NCBI RefSeq assembly: GCF_028389875.1 | Contig: NW_026907681.1 | Span: 1,612,001-1,676,000, forward strand | DNA: 64,000 bases | Reading direction: 5' to 3' | Origin: Rhea pennata | Taxonomy: Eukaryota; Chordata; Aves; Rheiformes; Rheidae | In this document: piece after piece, positions 12,494 to 24,138 of the stretch | Layout of the letters: each line of letters opens with the position of its first letter | Position numbering within the stretch: the stretch's first letter is position 1 | Position numbers and translations under genes: made by a program | The notes under the pieces: generated by a model | The model's database searches: none | The model's input: only the letters and a program-made list of their open reading frames with translations | Told to the model about the DNA's origin: nothing

Positions 12494-12900
12494 CCCGCCG
12501 CGGCCGGAGCAGCCCCGCGCGCTGCCCCCACCTCCCGCGAGCGGGAAGCCTGCCAGCCCCGCCTCCCCAGGGAGAGCACCAATCAGAGAGCGGCACCGCA
12601 GCCAATGGTCGCTCTCTTCCTCGACCTCTGCCCCGCAGCAGGGCGGCTGCGCTGGCCACGCCCCTCGCGGCACCTTCCCGGGCAGGCCCCGCCCCCGCCC
12701 CGGCTGCCGCTGCCGCGCACGCGCCTGCGCGGCGGCGCCCGGCGCGGCCCGACCCGGCCCGGCCTGTCGTGGGGCGGCGGCGCTGCGCGGGAAGCGGCTG
12801 CTGCTCCCGAAGCGGCGCCGTCACGGGGGCAGTTGCGGACCGGCGCCGCCGTCTTGGCCGCCTCTCCAGGTAGCCCTCCGGCTGCGAGGGAGCTGGGAGC
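12494..12900 (-). promoter_or_regulatory. POLE copy A CpG-island promoter with two CCAAT boxes
   Basis: Very GC- and CpG-rich DNA upstream of the start codon. CCAAT motifs lie at 12,579-12,583 and 12,602-12,606, 23 bp apart, about 90-110 bp upstream of the ATG, and several GGGCGG/CCGCCC-like boxes flank them. No TATA box is visible. In mammals this promoter is bidirectional with PXMP2; I do not recognise PXMP2 coding sequence on the other side. Confidence 0.6.
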
Positions 12901-14700
12901 CGGCTGCGCCCCCGAGGAGCCCTGGCCGGCCTTGAGGCGCGTGCCGGGCTCCTTGGGCCGTGCGAGTCTTCCTGCCTGGAGGCCGGACGGGCTGCGGGGA
13001 GCCGTCGGGGGCCGAGGCGCAGCGTGCGAGCTCCGTCCTTGCTGCGCTTTGGCGGGGCGGGCTGAAGCCCTGGCGGGCTGCGCGGAGCAGGCCTGGCATG
13101 GGCTCGGCGAGCCTGGCCCGCCCCGTCTCGCTGAGGTGCCGCCCGGCCGTTCAGGGCGCGGGAGGGAGCTGGCCGCTGAAGCTGGCTGGCTTGCAGTGAA
13201 ACAACAAGCAGCACTGCGGTCAGTCTGTGGAGTCACTGCCTGAGAGAAGAGAAGAGGGGCAGGTGCTCTGCAGGGACCCTAAAAAAAATCTCTCAGACGT
13301 CGGAAAACTGCACTGTGGAGGTAGTGCACAGGAAGCGCTTTCTGCACGGCTGTACGAACCGTGTGTTTGGGGTTTTAAGCATATGCAGTGTGGAAATCGG
13401 GAGGCTCCTGGGAAGTTTCTTTCTGGGCCCCAGCCAGCTGCGAGCCGGCACTGCCAGCTTGAGCAGCCCGGATTGCGTTGTCCTTCCGTGGTGCTCGGGC
13501 GGTGTTGGGAGCACGTAGGAAGCACCGCTGCCTTTTGCCCAGGCTGTGCTCTGTCAGCGGCCCCTTGGGCACAGCCCCCGCTACTAAAGCAAGCCTCTTC
13601 TGTGTTGGCCGCTGCTAAGGCTTTTGTAAATAAACTAGGAGGAGCACACTGTTTTTTTGAATTTCCTTGTTTGTATTCAGTTGAACTTCTTGAACTGGAT
13701 CCTTTCTAATGACCCAATACTAGTATTATTTTAATAAGAGTGTAAATTACCAAAGTTGTTGTTTTTTTCCAGATATGAATGTCATCATTATAAGATAGAT
13801 GGGATGTGCAGGGTTTGTGCTTCCTCATTATAGTTAAATAAGCAAATATTAAAGAAAAATGTGGGGAGAAAACAGGTAGTTAACATAAATCTGATTTTAA
13901 CCAAAACTGTGACCATTGAGTTGCTGAGCACTTCTCAGTGGGGGATGTTTTGGAAGGAAGGGCACTTTCTTTCTCTCTCCCCAAACTGTACTGCCAGCCA
14001 TCTGTTGATAATTATTGTCCAGTCTCTGCTGAGAACTTGTGATAGTTAATATTTCCTCACCGCTTGAACAAATAAGCGATAATCACTGCAAGGTACTTGA
14101 CCACAGGAGTAGAAAGATGAATAGCGTGGAAGAGTCAGTGTATACCTTGGTTTGTGAAAACAGCTCAGTTTTCCATAAGTGATTATGACAAATTCAAATT
14201 CTTGAGGACTTGGAGAATGAGTACATTGAGTTACATAGTATCTCTGGAAAAAGTAAGTTAAAAGATCAAAATTATCAAAAATCTTAAAAATTCTCCATTC
14301 CTGTTTGTTTCGTATTATTTTTAATTTACATTATCCTTTCTCAGAGGAAATATTGAATGTTTATAGCTAAGCTGGGGATAGCTCACTTCATGGCAATGTT
14401 TATTCTCTTAACCTGTCAAATCTTTATAGTTTTATTGAGCCCTATGTAACAGGAGAGTAGAAATCATTCACTCTGGTTTAAAAATGGCCTCTGAAACTGT
14501 CCAAAATCATTGTTGTGATTTTGTTTTTCTTTTTTTCAGTTATGTTAATAATACATACTAATAGGCTATGCCTTTAGTTCAAAGACCTGTAGGTTTACAA
14601 ATAACAGCTCTTTCAACTTTGTAATACTCTTGATGTGATAGCTTCTAAGTTTGTCTAAGAGTGGTCTGGGAATCATTTTTTTTTTTTTTTTTTTTTGAGG

Positions 14701-14764
14701 CTTCACAGTTGGACTTTTTCTATCTCTACAGTCTTCACAGTTGGACTTTTTCTATCTCTACAGT
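14701..14764. repeat. Perfect 32-bp tandem duplication
   Basis: Two adjacent identical copies of a unit beginning CTTCACAGTTGG and ending CTCTACAGT. The perfect identity suggests a recent event. Confidence 0.95.
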
Positions 14765-15084
14765 GACAATCTCTGTGTTTTTTCCTAACACGTAAAACTC
14801 AAGATTTTAAAAACTTATTTCTGGACCCACAGAAAACTTCAGATCTTAGCTCTTTGAAAACTCACACCCTTTCAAAATGCCACAGAGTACGTTTTGCTGA
14901 TAGCAAGAAAAATGTGTGTTGCTATTGAAATGGCTTTGGGTAATTTGATCAAAATGTCATCAGGCCTGATCCATTTGAGTGTATACTTTATGCTTATTTT
15001 TTGGTTATTAACTTTCCTTTTCTTCATAGGTTTCAGTAGGTACAAGTCCTTGACGGCTTGCAGCACCTTTTCCAGAGGAAATGA

Positions 15085-15134
15085 ACTGGGCAGCGCTGGT
15101 GTGCCCCGGTGGGCATGAGAAGCGTCTCAGGGCT
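15085..15134. repeat. 50-bp dispersed repeat, member 1
   Basis: The sequence beginning ACTGGGCAGCGCTGG matches 18,025-18,074 with two or three differences, at an offset of 2,940 bp. Confidence 0.8.
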
Positions 15135-15707
15135 CCTGGGACCTCAGAGGCCTGCCCTGAGGTGAGGTGGGCCTTGGGAAGAGGAATGGAGAGGATGGCG
15201 GGTTACAGAGATGTGTGGAGCTGCCAGCAGAGACCCCAGGACAGACAGTGCGGAGCTGCACGTGGACGTGATGTTGGTGCCTGTAGCTCTCCTCTGCCGC
15301 TACCAGTTTGTGGCAGGGATCCCCCTGCCTGCCTTGGCCTGGGCACTGTTTGGGGGCTGCTGAGTGAGGGATCACAGGAGGGGAGATGTGTGGAGACTGA
15401 GCGGAGCTTGCTGGCGGATGCAGAGACGTGGGGAATCCTAGTGAGCACAGCTGCCCCTGGCTCAGTTCCCATGCAAGGAAATGGAGAAGAGGGTTGACTG
15501 TCTACTCCGGAGGACACACCAAGGAAAGCCATGCTAGAGTAGGGCCACCGCAGGCACGCTTAACGGCTGCTTACCCCAGGCAGCTTGCAAGGGCTGGCAC
15601 CCATGCAGAGGTGGGGAAGCACATGGGGTGCCCCGTCCCCTCTGCAGCCACAGCGTAGGACTACCAGCTGCATGTCCTGTTCTCACCATGTCCCCCATGA
15701 CCCTGCA

Positions 15708-15786
15708 GGGGCTAACAGTTTGCAGTGCTGTATGCAGCTGCGACCATGACTGCACCCCTGGCGACATGGACATGTTGGGCCACAGA
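15708..15786 (+). pseudogene. P2RX2: P2RX2-like exon, extra copy (CSAVCSCDHDC)
   Basis: After a CCTGCAG acceptor the frame reads LTVCSAVCSCDHDCTPGDMD and MLGH. This matches the cysteine-rich extracellular segment of P2X2 (C-x6-DC-x3-ELDMLG). There is no clear GT donor after MLGH. The exon is isolated from the rest of the gene, so this copy cannot be functional. Confidence 0.7.
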
Positions 15787-15885
15787 GAGCTGGGCATGTG
15801 CAGGGACAAGTGATCTGTGCAGCACTGCACACTGGGCAGGACCCCATTTGCCAGGAAGTTCAGCATTGTGTGTTCATCCTCACAG

Positions 15886-15971
15886 GGCAGAAGACAGGGC
15901 GCTGCGTGCCCAGTGCTGGCGGCACCGAGAAGAGCTCTAAAATGCTGGCTTGGTGTGCAGCAGAGGAAGCG
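15886..15971 (+). pseudogene. P2RX2: P2RX2-like exon, extra copy (TGRCVP)
   Basis: After a CTCACAG acceptor the frame reads GQKTGRCVPSAGGTEKSSKM followed by LAWCAAEE. It matches the TGRCVP...FGWCPVE segment of P2X2. Relative to the second copy a Pro of WCP is changed to Ala. The 3' boundary is approximate. Confidence 0.72.
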
Positions 15972-18024
15972 AGTGTCGGGTACGGGCCCCAAAGATGGGT
16001 CGTGGCACTGGGGAGGAGAGTCCTCTGCTAGGATGGAACAGGCACCAAAAGGCTGGCCCATCTTCGAGGTCCTGTCGGACACCAGGGGATGCTCTGGGTA
16101 GGACACCTCTGAGGGTGCTCTTGAGAGGTTTGGCCCCTTCAGCAACAGGCCATGGCCTAGGGAGGCGGTGCCATGGCCCTTGATGCCACTTCCCAATGGC
16201 AGCATGGGAGCGGACTCTTGCCCTTTCTGCAGTGACCTGGGACAAGCCTGGGGCAGCGTGGGGCGCGTTGACACAGAGCAAGGGGCCCGCAGGCATCCTG
16301 GGCCATGGCCCGCGCATGGCCCCGCAGCAGGAGGCGCAGCTGCCCTGGGGTGCTGGGCACAGGGGCTGCAGCAGGGCCGGCAGCCCCGGGGCCTTGTGCC
16401 ACGCCGACGCCGGGCCGGCAGACGGCTGGCAGGGAGGCTGCAGCGCGGCCCCAGGGCCCCCATGTCGCAGCACTGTGACCCGGCAGCGCAGTCACAGTGC
16501 TCGCGGCACGAGCAGGGCTAGAAGGCGCCCACGCCCCTGCCGCTCTGCCAGGCTCCACAGCCGGCTCACAGCTGGCTGCCGCCCAGGGCCGAGGCTCTCT
16601 GCAGGCTGTCCTTGGGCGCAGGCGCACCCACCGCCACGAGGGCAGCAGGGCTCTCGACGGCCACCCAGCGCGACGTTGTCACAGGACATGTGGGGGAACG
16701 GCTGCCTGCACCTCAGGCCGCCAAACGATGGACGTGCTCAGCAGCTGCACCTCCCTTTGGTATGGAGACCTCTTTGTGGCCTTCCTCTGACCTCACTGCC
16801 AGCTCTTGCTTTGCACCTTCTCTGCCCTGCTTTGGTGCTCAGAGCACTCCCTGCCGTGGCCGTGCCCCGTGCCTCGCAGGCTTGGAAAGTGCCTATGTCT
16901 GCTGCTTCACTCCCTAACACTGCCTAACGCTGCCTCCTGTGCCGGCTGCCTCTTCCCCAACACAAATAGGCACGACCAACCCCTTCCTCCTGCAGCCCTT
17001 GACCCCTTCCAGCACCAGCTCTAAGACTGGCTCTTTGGCTTGCCTCAGCCTCAGAAAGACTGTGGATCCTCTTCCTCTTCCGCCTGGCACTCCTCCAAAG
17101 ACGCACAGAGCAATACCAAGTGACAGCAAGGTTTTCACAGTGTTTTCACCCTCAGGAGAGCAGAGGGAGGTCAGCATCTGCCAGCTCCAGGTCTCTTCTA
17201 AGCTGCCTCAGCTGAGCTGACGCAAAGGGGCCAAGGCAAGCAGGCTTTCTGCTTTTATTGCTGTACTCGTGTGGCGCTGCTGGGCACAGCTGGCCTGTGC
17301 ATGCCTCCTGTGGGAAATGGAAGTGACCCCTGCCACCACTGTCAGCAGCCATTCTTGTGCGAGCGCAGACTGTGCCCAGGCATTTGCTCAGGGGCAGGCA
17401 GCGCGCTGAAGCTCACAGCTGATTCAGCCCTTGTGCACCATCCGATCGTGGAAGGTTTTCTGTTGGAAGAGCTCGCTGGAGGCCCTGCGATCCAATCTGT
17501 GCTCCGAGCAGGCTCGGATTCAAAGCCGGATGTAACTTTGGTCTTTCAGAGACCGGAGCAAGCCCTTGGGAGCGGGAGAAGACCCCTCACACGCACCTCA
17601 AGCTCCGCAAGGGCTCCAGGCCTTTTCAGCTGGAGATCAGTGGAGAAAGTTAACTCGATGGTCCGCAAAGAGCAAGGGCATCCATTCTCGGAGCCAGAGA
17701 CCCTTCCAAAGATCCCCATGCCTGTCTGCTTTGGCGCCACATGCAGCACCCAGGAAATGCAGGCCATGCGATGCGAAGATGCTCCAAGTGCTCATCATCA
17801 GTGTCATAGGTCTCAGGCAACACTCTGGAGCACCCGGCCAGCTGGTCTCCTGCAGGGCCCAGGAAAGAGTTTTTTTCCCCCAGGCTCTATCAGGTCTGGT
17901 TTTTGCTTTTTTTTCTTCCTTTCTTTTTTGCTTTCTTTTTTTTCTTTTCTTTTTTTTTTCCCTTAAATTTTGCCATGCTCTGGAGCCCCTAAAGTGGCTT
18001 CAGTTTGAGAGAGAGAGGAAAGGA

Positions 18025-18074
18025 GCTGGGCAGCGCTGGTGTGCCCCGGTGGGCGTGAGAAGCGTCCCAGGGCT
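18025..18074. repeat. 50-bp dispersed repeat, member 2
   Basis: Partner of 15,085-15,134; the flanks do not match. Confidence 0.8.
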
Positions 18075-18872
18075 GGCCGGGAGGCAGGCCTTGCTCACAT
18101 GCGCAGGGAACAGCCAATCACCAGCTTTGGGGTCAGGAAGGAATTTTCCCCCAGCACAGATTGGCAGCAGTGCCTGGGGGTTTTTCGCCTTCCTCTGCAG
18201 CACTGAGCACAGCCCACTCCCAGGGCTCCTCGGAGCCCTTTCAGGCCACTGATTGCCTGCTCTTGCAGCACCAAGACACCAGCTGTGCCCTGCAGCTCTC
18301 TCGCTCTCTGCCCTGGGGCAAGCTCAGGCACTTCCATGCATTCCATATGCTTGGGCTGTTCTGCCTTGTGCAAAACAATGTGCGTTTGCAAAGGCTCCGG
18401 GCTTGATGCTGCATCAGGAAGCAGCTGCCGCTTGTCAGCTCTCTCTGCATGTAATAAAAGTGCAATGCTTGTAACCTCTGCTGGCTCTGCTGTGTGTGTC
18501 GTGTGAGTCGTGGCTGTGGCCTGAGAGCTTTGTCGTGCAGCTGTGCTGTCAGGAAGCGCAGGTACCCTGCTGCCTGCAGGGTCTGTTGTGGGGCTTGCAG
18601 GGTTGCTCTGCACCGCAGGGAGTTTAGCCCAACTCCGCCCCGGTTGCATAACGGGCTATGACACTGCGCGCGTGTGCAGATTTATTTTGGGGGGCACATT
18701 GACTTTGGGGTTCGCTATTTCATTACTCTTCAACTTCAGACCTTCTGGTTGACTGTTTCTCACAGTTATTCTGTGGCTGGAAGCCACCAAATCTCTATGT
18801 AACCAACCGCTGTTCTTTCTCACAGATTTCCAGTTACTTATTCGTATTCTGCTTAACACAGCGGTAGTGTTC

Positions 18873-18978
18873 TAGACACCCAAAAGTTACAGCAGGGACC
18901 GTTCCCGCCAAGTATCATGTAGTATGGATACAAAAGTTGCAACACAGACCGTTCCCACCAAGTATCCCGTAGTACAGA
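18873..18978. repeat. Two-unit degenerate tandem repeat, about 53 bp per unit
   Basis: Both units contain AAAAGTT, ACCGTTCCC, CCAAGTATC and GTAGTA in the same order, with several substitutions between them. Confidence 0.75.
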
Positions 18979-20112
18979 TGCAGCACTCTGGGTCCCAGAG
19001 GCAAGGAGATCACTGATAGCGCCTTTTCCTGTCATCCTTCAGAAGGGCTACCAGGAATGGGAGACAAGCCTGCAGAGCTCTGTCCTCACCAAAGTCAAGG
19101 GCGTGACACAGTCACCAAGCAAGGTGTGCGATGTCGGGGTGTACATAGCCCACAACCACCCTCCCCCCGCCTCCGCTCTACACCCCCCCAACCCGCACAG
19201 CCGAGATGAGGCTCTGACCCGCCTTTCTTCCTTCTCTTCTCTTGTCTTGCTTGCTTTGGGTGGCCTCTTGGAGCAGTAGATGAGCAGCAGACTTTCTGCA
19301 AGGGCTTCCCAACTGCTCCTTCATCCAGATGGACCCAGCAAAGGAAGCTGTCGTGTGTGGTGGTCCCCGCTGCCTGCATGGGGACTCCTGTGTTCCCTCC
19401 TCCAGGCCCAGCACTGTCCTTGGCTCCCGATGAGGCAACCATGGCTGCGTCCCAGACACATTGGGACTGCATGTTAGGTCACCTTTGCAGTGCTGTGCGG
19501 CAGGCTCAGCGGAGCTTGGCACGTAGCACAGGGCAGGGCCCTGTGGCCTTAGCCAGGCAGGTGCGCCATGCTCTGCCTGCCCTGACAAGCAGCGTCAGGC
19601 CTCTGTGGTTTTGGATGTTCAGGGCGGGAGAGGGCACTCTCAGATCAGGTCAGGGGAGGCTCTGACATTCACGTGATGTTGGTGCCTGTAGCTCTCCTCT
19701 GCTGCTACCAGTTTGTGGCAGGGATCCCCCTGCCTGCCTTGGCTTGGGCACTGTTTGGGGGCTGCTGGGTGAGGGATCACGGGAGGGGAGATGTGTGGAG
19801 ACTGAGCGGAGCTTGCTGGCGGATGCAGAGATGTGGGGAATCCTAGTGAGCACAGCTGCCCCTGGCTCAGTTCCCATGCAAGGAAATGGAGAAGAGGGTT
19901 GACTGTCTACTCCGGAGGACACACCAAGGAAAGCCATGCTAGAGTAGGGCCACCGCAGGCACGCTTAACGGCTGCTTACCTCAGGCAGCTTGCAAGGGCT
20001 GGCACCTATGCAGAGATGGGGAAGCACATGGGGTGCCCCGTCCCCTCTGCAGCCACAGCGTAGGACTACCAGCTGCATGTCCTGTTCTCACCGTGTCCCC
20101 CATGACTCTGCA

Positions 20113-20191
20113 GGGGCTAACAGTTTGCAGTGCTGTATGCAGCTGCGACCATGACTGCACCCCTGGCGACATGGACATGTTGGGCCACAGA
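20113..20191 (+). pseudogene. P2RX2: P2RX2 exon (CSAVCSCDHDC segment)
   Basis: Same exon as 15,708-15,786 in the duplicated block, preceded by a CTGCAG acceptor. It encodes the C-x-C-x3-DC cysteines and MDMLGH. Donor unclear. Confidence 0.7.
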
Positions 20192-20290
20192 GAGCTGGGC
20201 ATGTGCAGGGACAAGTGATCTGTGCAGCACTGCGCACTGGGCAGGATCCCATTTGCCAGGAAGTTCAGCATTGTGTGTTCGTCCTCACAG

Positions 20291-20376
20291 GGCAGAAGAC
20301 AGGGCGCTGCGTGCCCAATGCTGGCGGCACCGAGAAGAGCTCTGAAATGCTGGCTTGGTGTCCAGCAGAGGAAGCG
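20291..20376 (+). pseudogene. P2RX2: P2RX2 exon (TGRCVP...WCPAEE)
   Basis: Encodes GQKTGRCVPNAGGTEKSSEM and LAWCPAEE, closer to the family (WCPVE) than the extra copy. A GT seven bases after GAGGAA may serve as donor. Confidence 0.73.
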
Positions 20377-20660
20377 AGTGTCGGGTACGGGCCCCAAAGA
20401 TGGGTCGTGGCACTGGGGAGGAGAGTCCTCTGCTAGGATGGAACAGGCACCAAAAGGCTGGCCCATCTTCGAGGTCCCGTTGGACACCAGGGGATGCTCT
20501 GGGCGGGACACCTCTGAGGGTGCTCTTGAGAGGTTTGGCCCCTTCAGCAACAGGCCATGGCCTAGGGAGGCGGTGCCATGGCACAGGGATGGCCTTGCAC
20601 AGGCCATGCCAACAGGGACCATTTTGCTCCCAAAGCCATAGTACTTAGGTCTCTCCACAG

Positions 20661-20742
20661 TGAGTCCCTGGCGAAGATGGCACCACAGTTCCCCATCCTT
20701 ATCAAGAGGAACATCCACTTCCCCTGCTTCGGCTTCTCCAAG
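20661..20742 (+). pseudogene. P2RX2: P2RX2 exon (MAPQFPILIKRNIHFP)
   Basis: After CTCCACAG it encodes ESLAKMAPQFPILIKRNIHF followed by PCFGFSK, matching the P2X MAPNFTILIKNSIHYPKF region. The expected donor after FSK reads GATGTC rather than GT. Confidence 0.82.
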
Positions 20743-21257
20743 GATGTCCATGTGGAAGAGATCAATGTGGGGCCTAGGGATAGAGCAAGTAGACCAGTGG
20801 GTACCCAGGCTGCCATGTGTGTACAGGGTATAGAACAAAGTGGAGAGCAATATAAATGGAGAGCTGCAAATGCTAAGCAGCTGAGTGCAGGTCAGGCCCT
20901 GCTGCTGGGACCAGGACAGCCTTGCTGCAGCAGCAGTGCTTTGTAGTCAGGTCTTTGGCATAGTGGGGAGAAGGGGGCCACCCTGGCCCTGCACTTGCAT
21001 GTGTGTTGTCTGAGTGTGTGTGTGGAGTGCAGCCAGATGCCTTCCTGAAAGTGCAATGGTGGATAGCACAGCCATTTCCCGTAACAATTAGGTACCAGAG
21101 GAATGAGTGTTCACTGACAGCAGGGAGATGTGGTTGAAATACGTGGACAAGCCTGAAGGATGGAGAGGCAGGAGTGGAGCTGTGCAGGAGCAGTGCCATT
21201 TGGCAGCTGGAGGAGATGCCGGCTTTTCACAGGGGATCCCTGTTCCTAAGTTGCTCC

Positions 21258-21880
21258 CAGAATGACGGAGGTTGGAAGCACCTCTGGAGATTGCCTAGTT
21301 CAACAGCTGCTTAAAGCGGGGTCACCTACAACAGGTTGCTCTAGGCCAAGCCAACTCGGGTTTTTGGTATCTCCGAGGATAGAGACTCTCTAACCTCTCT
21401 GGGCAACCTGGTGCAGTGTTTGATCACCCTCACTGTAAAAAAAAATGTTTGTTCTTAAGTTCAGACACAATTACTGTATTTCAGTTTATGCCCATTGCCT
21501 CTCATATGATCACGGGGCACCACTGAGAAGAGCCTGGTTCCATCTTCTTTACTCTTACCCATCAGGTATTTGTACACATTGATAAGATGCCCCTGAGCCT
21601 TCTCTTCTCCAGACTTAACAGTCCCATTTCTCTCAGCCTCTCCTTACATGAGAGATGCTTCTAGTTCCTTCATCATTATTGCTGGACTTGCTCCAGTAGG
21701 TCCATGTCTTTCTTGTACTGGTGAGACCACACCCACACACAGCACTCCAGCTGTGGCCTCACCAGTGCTGAGGAGAGGGCAGTAATCACCTCCCTCAACC
21801 TGCTGGGACAGGACGTTTTTTTGGTGCTCAGCTGCTGTCTCTGTGATACGGAGTTCCCAACCCTTACTCCATCCATCTAT
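21258..21880 (-). mobile_element. CR1 LINE, 5'-truncated
   Basis: The minus strand carries the C-terminal end of a CR1 reverse-transcriptase ORF (REVITALSSALVRPQLECCV then WSHQYKKDMDLLEQVQQ), followed by the typical CR1 3' UTR. The right-to-left 3' end at about 21,260 reads GTTGAACTAGGCAATCTCC and ends near TCATTCTG, a remnant of the CR1 terminal 8-bp repeat. It lies in a P2RX2 intron, opposite to that gene. It cannot move on its own. Confidence 0.92.
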
Positions 21881-22355
21881 CCTTCACTCTTGCTTGCCCC
21901 TGCCTCCACTGAGGAAGGTGGTGATGATGAGGATGGTAATTATTGAGAAAGAAGGAGCAGGAATGCTCACACTGGTGGGTAGATATGGGGCATGTGGCCT
22001 TGCAAAGGGAGCGGTTGAAGTCTTTGGGAACAAGAATCCCTTTGATAATGCCAGCATCTCGCCAGGTAACTACCCCAGGGTTCCTCCTCTTCCTGCTCTC
22101 CACCCTCCTGCTGTGCAGGCCATCCCCTAGTCAGTCATGTGCATTTCTGAGTGCCTGCATACATCCACGTCTGGTATGTAGTTCTCCTAGGAAATCCCTT
22201 CACCGTTCATCAGCTGGGACCATCAGTGATGACTTGGATACCAATGAGCAGAGCTGGGGTTTAATGTTTCGTTTGGGTGCTTCACGATATTAGGAAGAAA
22301 ATTGAGGCGTATTGGTGTGCTGCTCTATGCCATGGCTCTGGCTTTGTCTCCCCAG

Positions 22356-22479
22356 GGGCAACATTCAAGCTGCTGAGAGCAGTTACTTGAAAAGCTGCAC
22401 CTTCAACACCACCTCTGCCCTTTGCTGCCCCATCTTCATGGAGCAGGCGGGAGAGAACTTAAGGGAGCTGGCAGAGAAG
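22356..22479 (+). pseudogene. P2RX2: P2RX2 exon (KSCTFNTTSALCCPIF)
   Basis: Encodes GNIQAAESSYLKSCTFNTTS and ALCCPIFMEQAGENLRELAE. The family has an extra five or six residues between CPIF and the E-x-AGE motif, so an in-frame loss is likely. The acceptor is CCCCAG and the donor AAG/GTGTCA. Confidence 0.82.
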
Positions 22480-23460
22480 GTGTCATGTCCTGGGAGGATG
22501 GTCCTCCCAGAGGGCCCAAGGTCTTGCTGGCTGGGCACAGGGCGTTCCTTCAGCACCTGCTCTAGTGCTTGGCTCCACGGGATCATCACTCACACACTGA
22601 CACTGTTGAGACTCAGAGGCAGCTGGAGGCAGGTCCCTGGCCCTGCTGCCCTGCCAGTATGCTGCAGGGGCTAGCTGGGATGGGCTGAGGGCAGAGGCAG
22701 CTTAGCCAGCCTCAACAGCTCGGAGCACAGCACATCCACTGCAGCCCCTGAGCAGTCCTTTCTGCCCACCTTGCGCATGCAGAGCCCTGCAAGGCTCCCA
22801 GGCCCAGGGTCTCTCTTACGAGGCCCCTGTGCAGAGGCTGGAGAGCAGGAGGCCAGCTGGCAGCAAAGCATAGACTGCAGGTGTGCCTGTATCACTGCCA
22901 GGACTGGCAGGTTTGCTCGCCCAGCGGTGGGGACTCATTCACACACTTTGGGAAATACCATGACATTGCCAGGGGAGGGCAGTGCACCCAGCATTTGGTC
23001 TCCAGCCCCATCTGGCCCTGCTGCCTCTGCTGCCCTTTTGGGAGTAGACAATTCCCATCCAGGGAAGGAACTCAGCACTGTTCCATCCTCCCTCCAGGTT
23101 CTGCATCCCCTGCTCAGCCCCAGCACCCTCCAGACCCTAGAGGCCCCCCACTCTGCATCTGGGAATGCTCCCTGATGCCTAGCCATGCTCCCAACTCAGG
23201 CCTGACTGCAGCAGCCTTGCAAGCAGTGCTGCTGGCTTCCCTGGCAGGGCCGTGTGCCCCAGTATGGTGGCATTCCTGGCTCTTCCCAGCTGGTGATGAG
23301 GATGACAGCTGTGCTAACGCCTGAGTGGGGGGAAATGCCCTGCTTGCTTGCTGGCTTATCATGCCCATGGCCAAGCTGTGTGCACAGTAGTGCTGTGCCC
23401 TGGGGTCACTGTGTCCATGGTGTGCTGGTGCTGTGCTAGGCCTGCTGGTTTCTGCTGCAG

Positions 23461-23566
23461 GGTGGGGTGGTCATCAACTGGAACTGTAACCTGGGCCTGC
23501 CTGAAACCGACTGCAACCCCCACTACTCCTTCCACTGCCCCGATCCCAAGACCACTGTCCCAGGCA
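23461..23566 (+). pseudogene. P2RX2: P2RX2 exon ([10 protein letters not shown])
   Basis: After CTGCTGCAG it encodes [20 protein letters not shown] and [17 protein letters not shown]. It aligns with [20 protein letters not shown] of P2X2. The expected continuation into the NFR ATP-binding motif is not found and there is no good donor. The end is approximate. Confidence 0.82.
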
Positions 23567-23648
23567 GTGGCACTTGCAGTCCTGCATCCTCCTCCTGGTC
23601 CTGCTGTGGCTGGTCCCCATCACTGGGCCCTTCTACCTGTCTCCCCAG

Positions 23649-23742
23649 GAGGTCTGCGAAGTATTACAAATGGAACGGGACCCACACACGAGTGTTGATC
23701 AAGGCCTGTGGGATCCATATTGATGTCATCGTGCAGGGCCAG
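23649..23742 (+). pseudogene. P2RX2: P2RX2 exon (AKYYKWNGT...IDVIVQGQ)
   Basis: Encodes [20 protein letters not shown] and [11 protein letters not shown], with the conserved Lys of TRxLIK that contacts ATP phosphate in P2X channels. The tyrosine of the family KAYGI is Cys here. Boundaries are CCCCAG and GTAGGA. Confidence 0.86.
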
Positions 23743-24138
23743 GTAGGATTTTGCATGGTCCATGTGCTACTGGGGTGCATATGTGCATAATATGCTGCCG
23801 TGGTGCTAGGACCGTCCTGGAAAAGCAGCTCTTCTCCACTGCTGCCTCAGAGCTGGGATGAACACAGCCAGGCCTCTTCTGCTCAGCCTTGCAGAGGAAT
23901 GGGGGAATCCCAGGTGCCTCAAATTAGAACCTTTGGCAAAGTGTGCAAAGTGTGCTGGAAGGAAATGCAAGACCTCATAGTGTGCGCTGCTGCTTGGGTA
24001 GGTTGTCCACACTGTGGCTTGGGCAGAGGGAGGTCTCTGCTCAGTCTCATTCCTTGTGCCCAACCCAGAGTGAATGCAGGCCCAGGCAGGAGGCAACCTG
24101 GGCTGGGCAGCGATTGCTGATCCCATCCTTTCTGCCAG

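Larger units (their letters stand above)
12901..15265. other. Intergenic stretch without recognised gene
   Basis: The first 300 bp are still CpG-rich. The rest is AT-rich and non-coding in all frames I examined. It holds an AATAAA at about 13,629, a T-run at 14,679-14,696, a 32-bp tandem duplication at 14,701-14,764, and a 50-bp segment at 15,085-15,134 repeated at 18,025. Confidence 0.6.
15266..16177. repeat. 912-bp duplication carrying two P2RX2 exons, member 1
   Basis: Direct repeat of 19,671-20,582 at a constant offset of 4,405 bp with no net indel and few substitutions. Only this block is copied; the sequences on both sides diverge at once. It contains the two exons listed below. Confidence 0.93.
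16178..19670. other. Unassigned GC-rich spacer
   Basis: No exon was recognised. It contains GC-rich DNA to about 16,700, a pyrimidine tract at 17,898-17,965, the second member of the 50-bp repeat at 18,025, an AATAAA at 18,451-18,456, and a short degenerate tandem repeat at 18,873-18,978. Long open frames here look like chance frames of GC-rich DNA. Confidence 0.5.
19671..20582. repeat. 912-bp duplication carrying two P2RX2 exons, member 2
   Basis: Partner of 15,266-16,177. This member is continuous with downstream P2RX2 exons at 20,661 and beyond, so it is likely the original position. Confidence 0.93.

Noticed and set aside
12195..13243. Long open frames of 170-345 codons on both strands around 12.2-13.2 kb
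   Set aside because: They are Ala/Pro/Arg/Gly-rich, overlap in several frames, and cover the CpG-island promoter and POLE exons 1-2. They are a composition effect.
12838..13700. Possible PXMP2 first exon opposite POLE
   Set aside because: PXMP2 is the expected head-to-head partner, but no frame resembles its protein.
15534..16463. 309-codon minus-strand frame and overlapping frames
   Set aside because: They lie antisense to the duplicated P2RX2 exons, have no recognisable domain, and the copy at 19,981-20,850 diverges at the duplication edge.
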